Origin: Phoronis australis
Lineage: Eukaryota; Phoronida; Phoronidae
Length of the DNA stretch: 44,364 nucleotides
Reading direction: 5' to 3'
Assembly: GCA_002633005.1 (NCBI GenBank)
Contig: NMRA01000073.1
Coordinates: 250,001-294,364 of the forward strand
In this document: in pieces, positions 29,588-41,356 of the stretch
Layout of the letters: the number at the start of each line of letters is the position of its first letter
Numbering within the stretch: the stretch's first letter is position 1
Made by a program: the position numbers and the translations under genes
The notes under the pieces: model-generated
Databases searched by the model: none
What the model was told of the DNA's origin: nothing
The model's input: only the letters and a program-made list of their open reading frames with translations

Positions 29588-30576
29588 AACATCTTGGCTT
29601 GCTACTCGACCATAAGCTTACATTTACTCCTCATTGTCGCGAACGCGTTCAAAAAGTACAAAAATTAATTAATCCAATTAGAATTACCTCTCGTCATCTC
29701 AACTCCATGCATCTTGAAACTCTGTTCAAGTCTTTTGTACTTCCACATCTAGATTACTTTGACATAATCTACCAATCGCCAAACGCTGGCATACTTCTCC
29801 AATTAGAAAGACTACAATACCAAGCAGCTTTAGCCATAACTGGGGCATACAGAGGGTCCAAAACAATCAAGGTTCTAAATAGTCTTCACTGGAGCAAACT
29901 AGCAACCCGTCGTAAACTTCACCTGTCCATGTATACATTCAAAGTCTTAACCAACATAAACAATTACTCTAACAAAATCCTCTTTGACTCCTACAAAAGA
30001 CCAAGCACGAGACCAGGACTCCGGCAAAGCAATATGTATACTATTCCAGCCTCCATCAGCCAAGCCTTTAGAAGATCAACGATATTAACTTGTATTGACA
30101 ACTGGAATTCCTTACCATTCAAAATAAAAGAAAGCACTTCAATCGTCACTCTCAAAAATAACTTTAAAATGCATACCACTACTCCAGACTTGCCAGTCCC
30201 ATTGACATCATTCCAACTTCCCCGCAACCATGAAATAACCCTATACAGATCAAGATGTGGTCTATTCCTAAACAACGAGAAATTTAGACATAATTTTAAT
30301 AATATTTCGGCTCTGTGTTCCTGTGGAGATACCCAGACATATCCTCATGTTTTCTTTGCTTGTGAGGTATGCAAGGAGGAGAGGGTACAGCTCTTCCAGG
30401 CACTCGAACAATACCCCAATGTTTATAAAAAATACTCTGAAATTCCGCAATTGTACAACAAAATTAATTTCTTTCTATATGGATGTCAAGAACTTAACTC
30501 AAACGAAAATATGGTTTTATTTGAAATAGTATCAGAATTTCTTTATAACATTAAATCTCTTTGTGTGAGTGGATAG
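29588..30576 (+). CDS. Reverse transcriptase carboxyl-terminal fragment (retrotransposon)
   Basis: About 329 codons of an open frame, entering from the insertion junction; the ATG at 29557 belongs to the older element and is fortuitous. Visible parts in order: thumb word YxLGLLLD-like (HLGLLLDHKLTF), PHLDYFDIIYQS, QLERLQYQAALAITG, LHWSKLATRRKLH, then DNWNSLPFKIKES, which is the usual non-LTR carboxyl region, and finally ALCSCGDTQTYPHVFFAC, a C-x-C...H...C cluster like the zinc knuckle found at the end of such proteins. The catalytic YxDD box and the endonuclease are missing because of 5' truncation, so no functional enzyme is encoded. Confidence 0.85.
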
Positions 30577-30795
30577 AATTTTATACATCTGTATGAAAAT
30601 AAATTATTTTCATTCGTTGTCATATATCATTGTATTCTTAACATAAGTTTTTTTATTTATGTATTTGTATATAATCATTGTATATAGACTTCTTTGTATT
30701 TTTTTACCCAGATCTAATGCCTCTTGGCGCTTTCTGGGTTATTTTTATTCGTTGTATTCTGAAGATTTCGTAATAAACATTAAAAAAAAAACAAT
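29588..30795 (+). mobile_element. 5'-truncated non-LTR retrotransposon inserted in the older element
   Basis: The inserted piece starts inside the reverse transcriptase thumb (HKHLGLLLDHKLTF) and continues open to a stop at 30576, then a 3' untranslated tail with AATAAACATT and a run of A at 30782-30791. Direct copies of ATCACACA flank it (29580-29587 and 30796-30803), a target-site duplication of about 8 bases. 5' truncation, A tail and target duplication are the hallmarks of target-primed reverse transcription. The reading frame is intact over about 330 codons, so the insertion is comparatively young. Confidence 0.9.
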
Positions 30796-31430
30796 ATCAC
30801 ACATGCGCTTGAATTTAGACGCCATAGCACCAACTACGCGGCCACCAGATGCTGCTAGTGCGGTAGCTGCTTGTTTAAATTACAAAGGTTCATCATGAAG
30901 GACACCTAAATATTTGTACTTACTTACAATAGTGAGCGGGTTATTAGAACAACTGAAATTAGTCTGCCTCACCCGGGGCTTAAGAAAATGCATAACTTCA
31001 GTTTTACTCAAATTCAGCTCCATCCAAGTGTGCAAAAGATCCAACATTCTCTGCATATCGTGTGCACGTGACGAGAGTAAGGCTATGTCGTCAGCATACA
31101 ACAAGGAGCTAATAATGTTGTTTCTTATAGAGATACCATGGTTGAACCGATTCAGTTCATCAATAAAGTCATTTATGAAAAGACTAAAAGGTCGGAGTAC
31201 ACCAAAACGTATAAGGAACCAATCAGTAGAACAATTTCTAGAAATCTGAATAGGAGCCACAGGATAGGAAAAAATAGTATTTATGGCATTATACATATGG
31301 CCATCAATATTATTTATTAGAAGTTTACAAAGTAATAAATCCCTATCTACACAGACAAATGCTCTAACGAGCTCGATAGGTGTCTCTGTTGTGTATGCAC
31401 AACTGTTCAAGATCTTATCTCAAAAGGAAA

Positions 31431-34389
31431 ATTTTCAACCAATTAGAATTACGTACCCAATTATGTAATATGTAATATGGAACAATGTTTGACTTTTTGT
31501 CATCCAATTTCATGCCTTTCTGAAAACAATTTTGTACATGTACCCCAGCAGAAATCAGAAATTCATTTAACGACATGCACGCGAAGAAAGTAAGTAAAAT
31601 TCTTACATAAAAATACTTCCATTGGGTGTGAAATTGATGTATGGAATCTATTGATTTCACTGTATTCAACAACTTCCTGTCCCGTTGTTCTTTATTATAT
31701 AAGAAATGGTTCTTTCCAAAGTCGACACTGCAAACTACATAACGTATAAGAATGAGAAAATTTGATTCCAACGACGTCGGAATGAACGAGTTGGTTAGGT
31801 CTCAGTCTTACTTTATAGCAGAAGCAACTTTATAAACTAATGTATTCGATAAAATATAGCTATTTACCACGATTTCAGCTACTATCTTTTAGTTCGCAAT
31901 ACGAAACAGAAGTGTACAAGTAATCCTATTGTGCCAACCAACCGACAATATGTGTCGTATGCCACATGTGGGCCAGCATGCTCAGTGAGCTACATGAATC
32001 ACTTCTCTCCCCAAGTTGCTCGCTGTCGCTCATGACGAAGGCTTCATAACAATATCTTTATAGTGAGCCAGCCAACGCACAAATCGCTTGCGCAGTAATA
32101 CGCAATCATTGACCCGGCCTTGAGATAATATCAGAATATAATTCACATAAGAAACCATTTAGGCATCTATTTAAAAGGTTTGTTCCGTATTACAAAATCT
32201 TGATTAAAATCTATCATATACAGTCGCCGAACGGCGAAAACTGATGCACAACTTGTCAAGAAACAAAAATTTTGTGACAATTTAGCATTGAGGCATTAAT
32301 ACACACGTTACACGACTTGAATTATTTGTTCAGTTTTGTCATTAAACATTTCATTCGTGGACAGAACCCTTTAATTATACTCTATGAATATGAATATGAA
32401 TATCGTTCTCTTGATAAATTTGCCAGTTAATTGAAAGATTGCTGCTCATTTTCAATTCGCTGTGAACTATTTCCGCGCGAATGGTGTCCGAAAGTGGTTA
32501 TACGCGGTGGAAATAAAAAACTGTGAAAAAGCCACTTTATACAGGTAGTTTCGGAAGTACTAGAAGCCTAATGTTTTTCGTTATAATCGGATCCAAGATG
32601 GCGGCCATTTTGTTTTCATTTTAAGATTCAAAAGCTTCTGGAGCCTATAATTTTTTACGTACAGGGCTGAAAATCAGAACAATTATTGGACCGGATGTGC
32701 ACCACACGTATACTGGAAATTGTTCTCTTCCGGTTAAAGATGGCGGAAATATTGGCACTCGCGCATGCCCACCTCGATTTCGGGAAAAAACGTTTTCTCC
32801 TGTAGAGGGCGCATTATAGGGCCAATTTCTTTGAAGTTGCTCAGATATTAGTTTTTTAGGACATCCTATTATATAAAGCCAAACAACCGGAAGTTGTTTT
32901 CAAGATGGCGGATCTTGCCATGTTGATCCATTTTCAGTGGTTGTGAGGTGCCATTTAAACGGGAGAAGGAAATGACCTGAATTTTTGCATGTGGATTCTC
33001 AGAGGTATATTCTTTCAAATGATTTCGAACGATATTTTTCTTAAACTTACCGTTTTCGAGTTATTTGACTTTGAATTTCTTAAAAAACGCAAAATTTCAT
33101 TTTTTTCAAAAAATTTACAGAAGTGCGTGATAATATCAATTTAGATAGAAATTTGAACGGGCTTTCATATGATATCTTTCATTTTTGCTAGGGCGTTTAC
33201 TTTCTGAATTATTTGAGATTTTTTGGTTGCGTTGTTCCTTTGTTGAGCGCTCTTACTGCATTGATGTTGGTTTAGCTTCTATTGAACAAGACTGTAGCCT
33301 ATTTCTTATTGATTTATGACGTCTAAGTGCGTCATATGAATGTTATGATGTTGTGCAGCATCATCACCATCGTCATCATACTTGTCATCTTCGTCATCAT
33401 CTCTGTCGTCGTCTTTTCAGCTAATTTCGCCAAGTGTCGCCAAAACTTACTGATGTCTGGCCTCTACGTTCGTCTTGTGAATGTTATCAGTACTTGAATT
33501 GTTCATCATCGCCACCATCGTCGTCATATTCGTTATTCTTCGTCATCATCTCTATTTTCGTCTTTTCTCTTAATTTCGCCAAGTGTCGCTCCTCGGAGCA
33601 CTTTCATTCAGAATGTTAATCTTCTTTATTTGCTTCTGCTTGTTTAGGTTCATGAGCAAATAAATCATGTTTTGTGATTACAAGCGCGCGTTTGTGAGAT
33701 CGAGTGACTGAATTCACACTGACAGGTAAATGACAAACAGCGTACGTTTTTTTTGGTTGGGTAGCCGTCTTTGTCCAACTATAGTTAAAGCCACACTAGC
33801 CAATAAAGTACACACCAAAATTTTAAAACAGCATGCGTAAAATCCATCAGACAACTTGCTAAATATTTTTGCTTCAAAATCAAGACTAAAACCTTAACCA
33901 ATCATTCTCCAGGAGTTTAAGAAGGAAAGTTTACTCCAAGCTAGGGTCCAATTTATGCATGCAATACAACGAGGTGAGTTTGAAAGGAGTTTTAACCCTA
34001 GGTTCACTACTAAGACATTCAAAATGAATTTATTCTACTCAACTTGAGTACAAAATACGCACACGGTAACCTACATGTATCATCCAATCACAAGCTAAAG
34101 AAAAACGTGTATACAGCAAATCTTAATTAGTTAAAAAAGTTGGACTTCAGGCTCACCAGATGACATATTTTATAACTTCCATTTCAAGTTCTATGACATT
34201 CTAAATGCGTGAAATATTTGGTGATTTCTTTAACAATTCGTGCGCTAATTTTACGAATTATTTCTCCCATATGAACTACGAGATGAAAGTCAAGAAATCA
34301 AATTGAAATTGTTGCATTAAATTATGAAGAAAAAAATATTGAAATTAAAGGTGCTCTCAGCACGTGGTCCAAAAGATTTTTAACTCCCC
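31431..34389. other. Spacer with AAGATGGCGG-rich segment and CATCGT duplication
   Basis: At 32590-32920 the words AAGATGGCGG recur three times in different contexts, probably an old dispersed repeat. At 33300-33600 a segment of about 155 bases rich in CATCATCGTC and ending TAATTTCGCCAAGTGTCGC occurs twice in tandem. I see no host gene. The A/T-rich remainder is unremarkable. Confidence 0.45.
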
Positions 34390-34620
34390 TGGATAAAATA
34401 ACAGATTAAATCACTAATGGTTTCAAAACTAGTTCAGGTATTTATCGCATTACCCTCCCCATTAAAGGACACAATTCAAATATTTTTTAATTTTGTATGG
34501 GACCACAAAAACGATAATATTATTCGAGCTACACTAATTCAAAAATTTCCGCGTGGGGGCTGTATTATGATTCACAGTTTCGCAAATAAACGTATGTAAT
34601 GAAGAGCTGTGGATAGACAT
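34390..34620 (+). pseudogene. L1/Tx1-like retrotransposon fragment (post-RT region)
   Basis: A short plus-strand frame reads VSKLVQVFIALPSPL then FFNFVWDHKNDNI and RATLIQKFPRGGC, the pattern (F-x-W-D-x-K-x-x-x-I, GG) found downstream of the reverse transcriptase in L1/Tx1-clade elements. It is followed by stops. A second copy of the same region (LPKIIH-like, KFIWSNKDERVK) occurs at 37330-37450, so two element copies lie head to tail. Confidence 0.7.
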
Positions 34621-35339
34621 TTTGTCCCAAAATAACCTTTAAAAACTTATCTAACTACTTGTGCTTCGGCAACGTGTTCAGTGAGGTATGGTCAATAATT
34701 TTTCAAAAGAGATATCCTCTCAAATGAAGAAGTAAGTTTCCTATAAACAGTGAAAACATTACCTACGAGTCTTTGTAGTACCGCTCTACTATTTTGACAG
34801 GTAAGATATTTGTATAACATAAAGTAGTATGAGAAAAATATCAAATTCATTTACGACTTTCTAGACTCGAGTGGGAATTACGGAACTTTTCGCAAAGTGC
34901 ACGATTTTTCTCCACCCTTCACCGAATACCTTGGTCTAAGGAGGATTTTATGAACGTATTTAAAACATAATGCCCTTCAAGTTTCTTTACTAATATTTCA
35001 CAATCCAATTTTTCTGACATTTTGTTTTCCAAAAGCCACTAACCTTTATCTATGATTTTTGTATTTAACCAGTTATATAAAAACCAAATTTTGAAACAAA
35101 ATGGGGGGTATTGTTAAATGTGTAATTATCTCATCAGTGGTGGAGCAAAACTTACGTTTGGTTGTAGACTTAACATCTGACACGAAATTAAGGCGGTTTC
35201 AAACTCTATTGACGCATAGACTTTTACGTGCAAACACTTTTTGCATACAACAGGGAGTTAATAACTTGCAGTTGCGTACCGTTTGTATAAAAAAACAGAG
35301 GGCAGCTTTCAAGACACGATAACTAATGATAAAAAACAA

Positions 35340-37510
35340 GACAGAACAATTCAAAGAAAGAAAAATGAGATAGGCAAAAGAGTAAATTAGAAAAAGAAAT
35401 AGAGAATTTAGAACAACGTGTTGGTAATAGAAATTTGAAGATGTAGAAAGGAAAAGGAGTGCTCTTCTAGAGATAAGGTCAGAGAAATTAAAAGGGTATT
35501 ACGTCAGATCCAGGACAAAATGTATAGAGGAAGAGGAACACCCAACAATATATTTATACAGCGAACTTAAGTATGAAATAGAATTGGGAAGTGGGGAAAT
35601 AATTGCAGAACAAGAAAAGATATTACATGTTGTCGCGAATTTTGACGAAGAACTTTATGCTGTTAACAGTCAATACATGTACCTGCTTACACAAAATTTG
35701 AAAAAGATGGTTTCACAAACGAAATTTTCAAGTTTTCCTGGAAAGGTCTAGACTGTTTGTATTAAGACATGTGAATGTAAGGAATGAAAAATCAAACTGA
35801 GAAATACGCAAAAAACGGGGGTGGTAACTTTAATTACAAAGCCAGATAAGGCCAAAAAATTCATAAGAAACCTGAAGACCAATAACATTGCTCAATAATG
35901 TTTACAAGTCGGCATCCAGATGTATTGCTGGGAATGGATTAATAATTTCCCCGCTTCAGACGGGATTTATAAAAGGAAGATGTATGGGTGAAAACATGAG
36001 ACTGACCTATAATATTATAACATCGTATTATTTAAAATGACTTATTCTTATTAAAATGACATAGGCAAAAATTGAATTTCGGGCCTCCAAAGCCAGGTCC
36101 CCTATATTGATATAGGGGCCTCGCCGAAAAGCGGCCGGAGAGCGGGTCTCCCTATGAGTGTCCCCGCCCGAAAAGCGAGGCCATCGTCTTTGATATAGGC
36201 AGCCCACTTGAAGGGGGCTACAAAGTCCATAGTCCGCCGAAGAGCGAAGTGCGTTACATTATTAGGATACCCAACATTAGTATAGGGGGCGCCACTGTTT
36301 GTCTACCTTTGGTCACGGCCCTAAAGTTCATCCATCTTCTCGTGGGGTTCGTAAAATTGCATAATTGGCCCGCTTTTTGACAGGCTTTAGGTGAGGCTCC
36401 CTATCATAACACAAATATCTTAGTTCTTCAGTCGCCTTCGGGCTTGGACCCTGCAATCACATGACAGAACATGAATCGGCACGTAGATCATAGCCAATGT
36501 CTTGAAGTCACCACCCAATGGACCACGAGCTTGAGTAAAAACCTCAAACGCAAGTTTGTGAATTCTATCAAGTTCAAGTGCTAGCAGTCACAGGGCTCAA
36601 TTTGCTTTTCCAGCCAGAACACTGCTTGTGATGATAAAATGCCACACAAGGCAACAAAACATGTATTAAACTTTGCAAAATATCACTTATTTCTGTGAAA
36701 AACGGTATATCATGGCTGTTGTTACAAATAGTTTTTGAAAAAGCTTTTGACTGCTTCAAAATAAATGTTTTGGATGATTTTAATTTCAAGGACCCAGTTA
36801 AGACTTGGATTAAAGTTTGTTATAATTGTCCGGTGTCATACATGTCCAAAACCGTTTTCTGTCCAGAGGTTTTACTCTGCACAGGGGCTGTAGACGAGGT
36901 GATTCTCTGTCTCCATATGTTTTAATTTTATGTGCTGAAATATTAGCTACGATGACGAAAGATGACAGCAAAATTAAATACATTCAAATTGGAAATAATG
37001 AATTTATACTCAGTATGCTGATGACAAAACTTTTTTTCTTAGATGGTTCTCGGCGTAGTTTGGAAGATATTATGTTAGTGCTGAGTAAATATACAGAAAT
37101 GTCTGTTTGAGAGTAAATTATCGCAAAACAATTGTTATTTGGATTGGCAGTAAACAAAGATGTTTTCCATCATGCAAGATGAAAGTTATTATGAAGCATA
37201 ACAGAATTTAAGAATCAATTTCAGTGTTAATTTAGAAAAAAAACTAAATTGCGAGCATTGATGGAATCAATAATGTTATAAAAATTTGTCTTGAAGAAAC
37301 ATCTCCTTTTTTAGGAAAGTTACGGTGGTAAAGACCTTGAGTGTGCCAAAAATTATTCACATAATGACAACCCTGCCTACCTCATCAGACATTATTATGA
37401 ATGAATGGCAAGCAAAAATTTTAAAGTTTATTTGGAGTAACAAAGATGAGAGAGTGAAGACAGATGTATTAATTTTAATTAATAAGTTTTTAAAAATATA
37501 TGTGATAATA
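35340..37510 (+). pseudogene. Decayed L1/Tx1-like retrotransposon, split by a MITE-like element
   Basis: Across frames the plus strand gives, in order: EKEIENLEQRV-like helix; RSRTKCIEEEEHPTN (35500-35550); a TLLNNVYKSASRC-like stretch; QTGFIKGRCMGEN (about 35950-36000, across frames); then after the 36026-36300 insertion FEKAFDCF (about 36738); FTLHRGCRRGDSLSPYVLI; the catalytic YADD codons at 37014-37025 in a shifted frame; FFLDGS; and a carboxyl KFIWSNKD. This is the reverse transcriptase order of L1/Tx1 elements. Many frameshifts and stops make it a dead copy. The endonuclease end is not recognised. Confidence 0.82.
36026..36300. mobile_element. Eroded relative of the palindromic element, inserted in the L1/Tx1 copy
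   Basis: From TATTATTTAAAATGACTTATT onward it follows the element at 2971 closely (CATAGGC, TATATAGGGG, CCTCGCCGAAAnGCGGCCG). Its far side is rearranged into further CCGAAAAGCGAGGCC and CCGCCGAAGAGCG words and does not end in a clear inverted copy. It separates the QTGFIKGR block from the FEKAFD block of the retrotransposon, showing it inserted later. Confidence 0.7.
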
Positions 37511-37765
37511 TGAAAATTTTGATAGGAGAATTACGCAGTTGGGTGTTGTCTGTAAAAGTATCAATTTGCCTCGTAGCTGGTCTTGTCATTGTAGGTGTTG
37601 CACGCGGATCGGAGACGATTGTTCAGTGCCGACGGCTGGGTCGCGGAGCTTCGGTAGCCAGTTTCGTTGAACACTGTCCTGAAAAAACCTCAGACCCCAC
37701 AGCATCAAATATGTACAATACGGGCAGTATAAGACAAATGAATTTTAATGTCGGCAAACATTAGC

Positions 37766-37981
37766 TTAACAAAATATTAGCCGGTCAATGAACATGTTAT
37801 CGGTTTTCGCCAACGGAGTTTCGTTCTTGAGTGTTTTATGAATAATTTTGATTGTGTACAATGAAACACTGGTATCCGATATAGACTCATAAAACTTCAA
37901 ATCTCCGCGAGTAGCAGCTCTGTCATCTTTCGGATCCTTCTCATAAGTTCGATACGTGGACAAATCCTGTTTAGAGCTTTT
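37766..37981 (-). other. Possible terminal exon of an unknown gene
   Basis: On the minus strand an acceptor-like tctaaacag precedes an open frame of about 70 codons ending in TAA, with protein-like composition (for example YEKDPKDDRAATRGD). I do not recognise it. It lies 280 bases downstream of another open frame at 38558-38259, but I could not find a phase-compatible junction joining them. Confidence 0.25.
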
Positions 37982-38258
37982 AAAATCAATGAGTTATTCA
38001 TGATTTGTTTTTTCTCTAAGGCATATCTAGGATCCGGGAGCAAGAGGTCAAATTCGCTGCATTAGTTACCTGGCCTGTAGAATGCAACCGAGCGATGGGC
38101 TCAACGTTTGTTGGAAAATACTAACTAGAGGAATGCAGCATCGGTACTGGTGGGCCGGGAACAGTTACAATAAAACTGACTGAGAAAAATGAATGCACTG
38201 AGAATCATGTGTTATGGACGTCTCCTCTTACATGTACATGACATCAAGAAAATAGGAA

Positions 38259-38558
38259 TTAACGCGTTTTAATTGATAGTGTGCTCGCCTCTGGGAAGTG
38301 GTATAATTCACCGTTTGAGTAGATAGAGTCACACGAAAATTGCCTTAACATTTCTGAATCTATGGTTACGTCATTCTTACGTATGGCTTTTAGATCAAAC
38401 ATGCCTGATGGCTTTTCAAAATGTACGTCGTTAGAAGAATTTGCTTCTGATTCAAGGCGCTTCGCGTAATCATCGGACCCTACTAGGTCCCAGGGTGTTT
38501 GCGCATATGGAAAGATCGTGCAGACGATTAGAAGAGGCTTTACGTCATTCATTGGCAT
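38259..38558 (-). other. Open frame with signal-like start, unknown
   Basis: A 99-codon minus-strand frame begins MPMNDVKPLLIVCTIF, a short hydrophobic start that could be a signal peptide, followed by a polar region (for example DDYAKRLESEANSSND) and ending with a SNGELYHFPEAS stretch. No family recognised. A single-exon small secreted protein, an exon of a larger gene or a chance frame are all possible. Confidence 0.25.
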
Positions 38559-38624
38559 TGAGCATGCGTGGTTCAGTACTACACCATTATCGTCAATATT
38601 ATCGTTGGCCAGATGGGTAAACGT

Positions 38625-38872
38625 TACGCCCCTAAATTACGTGCGTAAGTCAATTCTTCTTAGAGGCGTAAAGTAATTACTTACGGCGTAAAGAAATTAT
38701 TTGCAGCGTAAATTAATAATGACGTAAAGTAATTATTACATTACGGCGAAAACTTAGTATTTGCGGCACTTAAAGTTACTTTAAACCACAAATACTTATT
38801 TTACGCTGCAAATAATTACTTTACGCCGTAAATGGTTACTTTACGCCACAACTAATTACGCCGCTAACAAGA
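38625..38872. repeat. GGCGTAA-rich inverted/tandem repeat block
   Basis: At least ten occurrences of a unit resembling GGCGTAAAGTAATTACTT, the first half in one orientation and the second half (TTACGCCGTAAAT, TTTACGCTGCAAATAATTA) inverted, so the block can fold into a long hairpin. Probably a foldback or MITE-type element. Confidence 0.7.
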
Positions 38873-38990
38873 ATTATCTTACAGCAGAAAATATGATTGT
38901 TATCTGCCATTATAGTATACTTGCTAACTTAGTGTGGTAAGGTGCAGGCATTTCAGATTTCGAATTGAAGGTGATTGTCAAATGATTGCA

Positions 38991-39127
38991 CGGGCGGATC
39001 CAGGATTTTGAGATACATGTAGGAGGGCCAGGACAGAGTATTGGCCAAGATATTGCCCGTCAGGCATTCGCACCCCTGAACTGCCAAAGAAATCTGTGAG
39101 AATTTTAGGGGGGCCATGGCCACTGGA
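38991..39127. mobile_element. Short inverted-repeat element (CAGTGGCGGAT family), copy 2
   Basis: Begins GGCGGATCCAGGATTTTG and ends GGCCATGGCCACTGG. Shares ACAGAGTATTGGCCA and GGCATTCGCACCCCTGAACT with copy 1 at 7915. Same orientation as copy 1. Confidence 0.7.
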
Positions 39128-39917
39128 TTGTTGCTCATCCAATGTCCACTTTGATTGTGGATTGGTGGATTGACATGCATGCAAGTGAACACGTGAGTGC
39201 GTTTCCATTCTTTTAAATCCATTACACGCCTACGGTAAGTTCACTATAGGCAGTCCTCTATCGTTGCTCAAACAAAAATCAGACATTTTACTACCGTGTG
39301 TTCTTGCACTGGGGAAACGAGCATGTTCACAGTATAAGGGAAAAGCAGGTCTAGACCTAATAAAACTTTGGTCAAAGAAGAAAGTGTTCACTTGGCAATC
39401 AGTGGCAATGGTGCACAGCCTCGCAGACTTTATACGAGCATCAAACTTGATGGAAAAGATTTCCAAGGTCACGTGTCACTATTACGAAGGTTCACTACTC
39501 CGAAGGTTCATTACTCGGACTGTCTGCTATCGAGTCGAAACTGAAATGAATGAAATATTATATTTGTGCCCATTTAGTAACCATTTAAAAGGTATGCAAG
39601 AGTTGAATAGTTCTTAAAGCATTGATTACATTGTTTACAAATGAGCTCATTTCCAGTCACTGTCAATTGAGCCTAACTAGCGACTCATTCTCAAGCAAGA
39701 ACAAGACCTGGGGCACGGGTCAGGGTTGCGACGACCAACGGCGGTTCTAAATTTAAGAAAACTGAATGGGATTCTCTGACTTTGTGAAGACTGGAAGGGA
39801 CAAAATAACCTTCTAACTATATATTTAGTTTAGACCGGCCGTGAGCGCACTTCCGTCGAGTGACGTAATAATTCATCAATGTCCTTACTTCGTATTCGTT
39901 TAAAAGGATAACCCTGT

Positions 39918-40600
39918 GATGATTTCCACCAATCCTCGTTCTGTCACCTGCTAATGCATCACTGCGTCAATCTTCCAAGTTAAAAGTATATTTAACCCGG
40001 TTTTGTCCTATTGATAGATACTAAAAACGACTTTCCCATCCAGTTCTATAAAACAAAATAATGCTCTTTAACGGCTCGACAACCCTCTAAAATTTTGAGG
40101 AAACTTTGAAAACTCCTTGAAAATTCTGCTAAAGAGGCAAGCGTGATTTACAGTTTTAGCGAGTTACGCGGCATTTGTGGGAAAATACCACCCACCAAGG
40201 ACCGTAATGTCCAATTCGTGAGGTATTGGGTATGCATTCTTAGTTGATTCCTGCTTTACATTTTAAGATTGACGCCAGTGATGCATCAGCAAGTGAGAGA
40301 ACGAGGATTGGTTGAAATCATCAAAATACGGTTTAGAATCCTTATTAAGGAAGAAATCAAGTGAAAATTTATAACCCAATGTCAAAGTTTGGACAATATT
40401 GTCCTTAGTGGGTGGACTTTTCCCACAGTTGCGTGTAAGTCGCACAAAGCTTTCTTCGCTCTTCCGTTTAGCAAACTCTGTAAGGAGTTTTCAAAATTTT
40501 CAGCAAACTTTTGAGGGTTGTCAATGGTTACAGAGTATTATTTTGTTTCAAAGAACTGGATGGGAAAGTAATTTTTAGAATCTGTCAATCGGCCAAATCC
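39918..40600. repeat. Long diverged inverted repeat
   Basis: The segment at about 40012-40225 (CTTTCCCATCCAGTTCTAT, GACAACCCTC, ACCACCCACCAAGGAC) faces an inverted copy at about 40373-40600. A further 57-base piece (39918-39974, containing CCACCAATCCTCGTTCT) is inverted at 40264-40323. Order of the blocks is not a simple mirror, so at least one rearrangement followed. No coding sequence is recognised. Confidence 0.75.
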
Positions 40601-41356
40601 GGGTTTTTAAAAATGCAAGAGCTATTTAGTTTTTCGTATAGAATAAACTTGCTGGTAATTTCGTATACGCATGAAATCAATAGGACCCGGACTTTGTTTT
40701 CGGTATAGGTACACCACTCAGCGCATCCAATAACCGAAATATCGTTTACTTTTGCATTAGATATGTTTGAAGTAGTGAACCTTCGGAGTAGTGAACCTTT
40801 AGAATAGAGGGCTGTTCCCTTTTCCAGCGATGTAAGTAACACGCAAAAATACAACCAGATAAAAATTTCAAGTCATTCTCAAACTAAAAATTACGTCCCA
40901 GTATGTGTTTAAGCACGCCTGATTTGAAAGTTTGGCGGAAGGTAACGCGAGAACGTTCTCCTTCTGGACCACATTGCGACATATCCGAATTTGAGTCCCA
41001 TTCTTTACGAGCAACTGTTGCCGCGGCATCCTCATTTGCGTCTCATCTCAGGAACATAGAGCTGAGAGTCATCGTTGCGTATACAGATTTCCCTTCCCTC
41101 TAATTAAGCTGCGTCAGGGGCCTTACTGAAACTATACGGGGTCGATCTGCAAAATATCAAAGGTCCACCGTTCCAGAAATTCGAACCAACCCTTGCGCAA
41201 TGCTGGCTACGGGCCTGCATTGTTGCTTAACGATCAAGTTCACGTTAACATTTCGCAAACCAAACAAAAAGGACGCGGCTGCAGCTAGTTGTATGTAACC
41301 CTCGTTTGTTTCAGGGGCATCGCGCGCGACATACTTATGAGCCACCTGTCACTTAA
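40601..41356. other. Spacer without recognised gene
   Basis: Contains GTAGTGAACCTTCGGAGTAG at about 40772, an inverted relative of CTACTCCGAAGGTTCA at about 39493; otherwise nothing is recognised. Confidence 0.4.

Larger units (their letters stand above)
29372..31430 (-). mobile_element. Older non-LTR retrotransposon, interrupted by a second one
   Basis: The minus strand carries a reverse transcriptase relic. From 31410 downward it reads AFVCVDRDLLL, then FGVLRPFSLFINDF, then the catalytic box LLYADDIALLSS (YADD at 31098-31087), then the thumb words TEVMHFL and KYKYLGVLHDE. After the 1.2-kb insertion the same protein resumes near 29579 (IYTKLY, IPILDY) and, after a frameshift, ends with CDSIQNRAIRYFLGVH and GDIGWIPC. 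This closing block is typical of CR1/Jockey-group elements in invertebrates. The conserved RQG-type block after FGV is deleted, and there is a stop after HDEPL. The 5' part of the element is missing. Confidence 0.85.

Noticed and set aside
30293-30529. Further frames overlapping the retrotransposon on both strands
   Set aside because: Shadows of the reverse transcriptase frame at 29588-30576.
41157-41345. Minus-strand frame with alanine-rich stretch at 41.2-41.3 kb
   Set aside because: No domain, no splice context, and adjacent to a transposon end; treated as chance.
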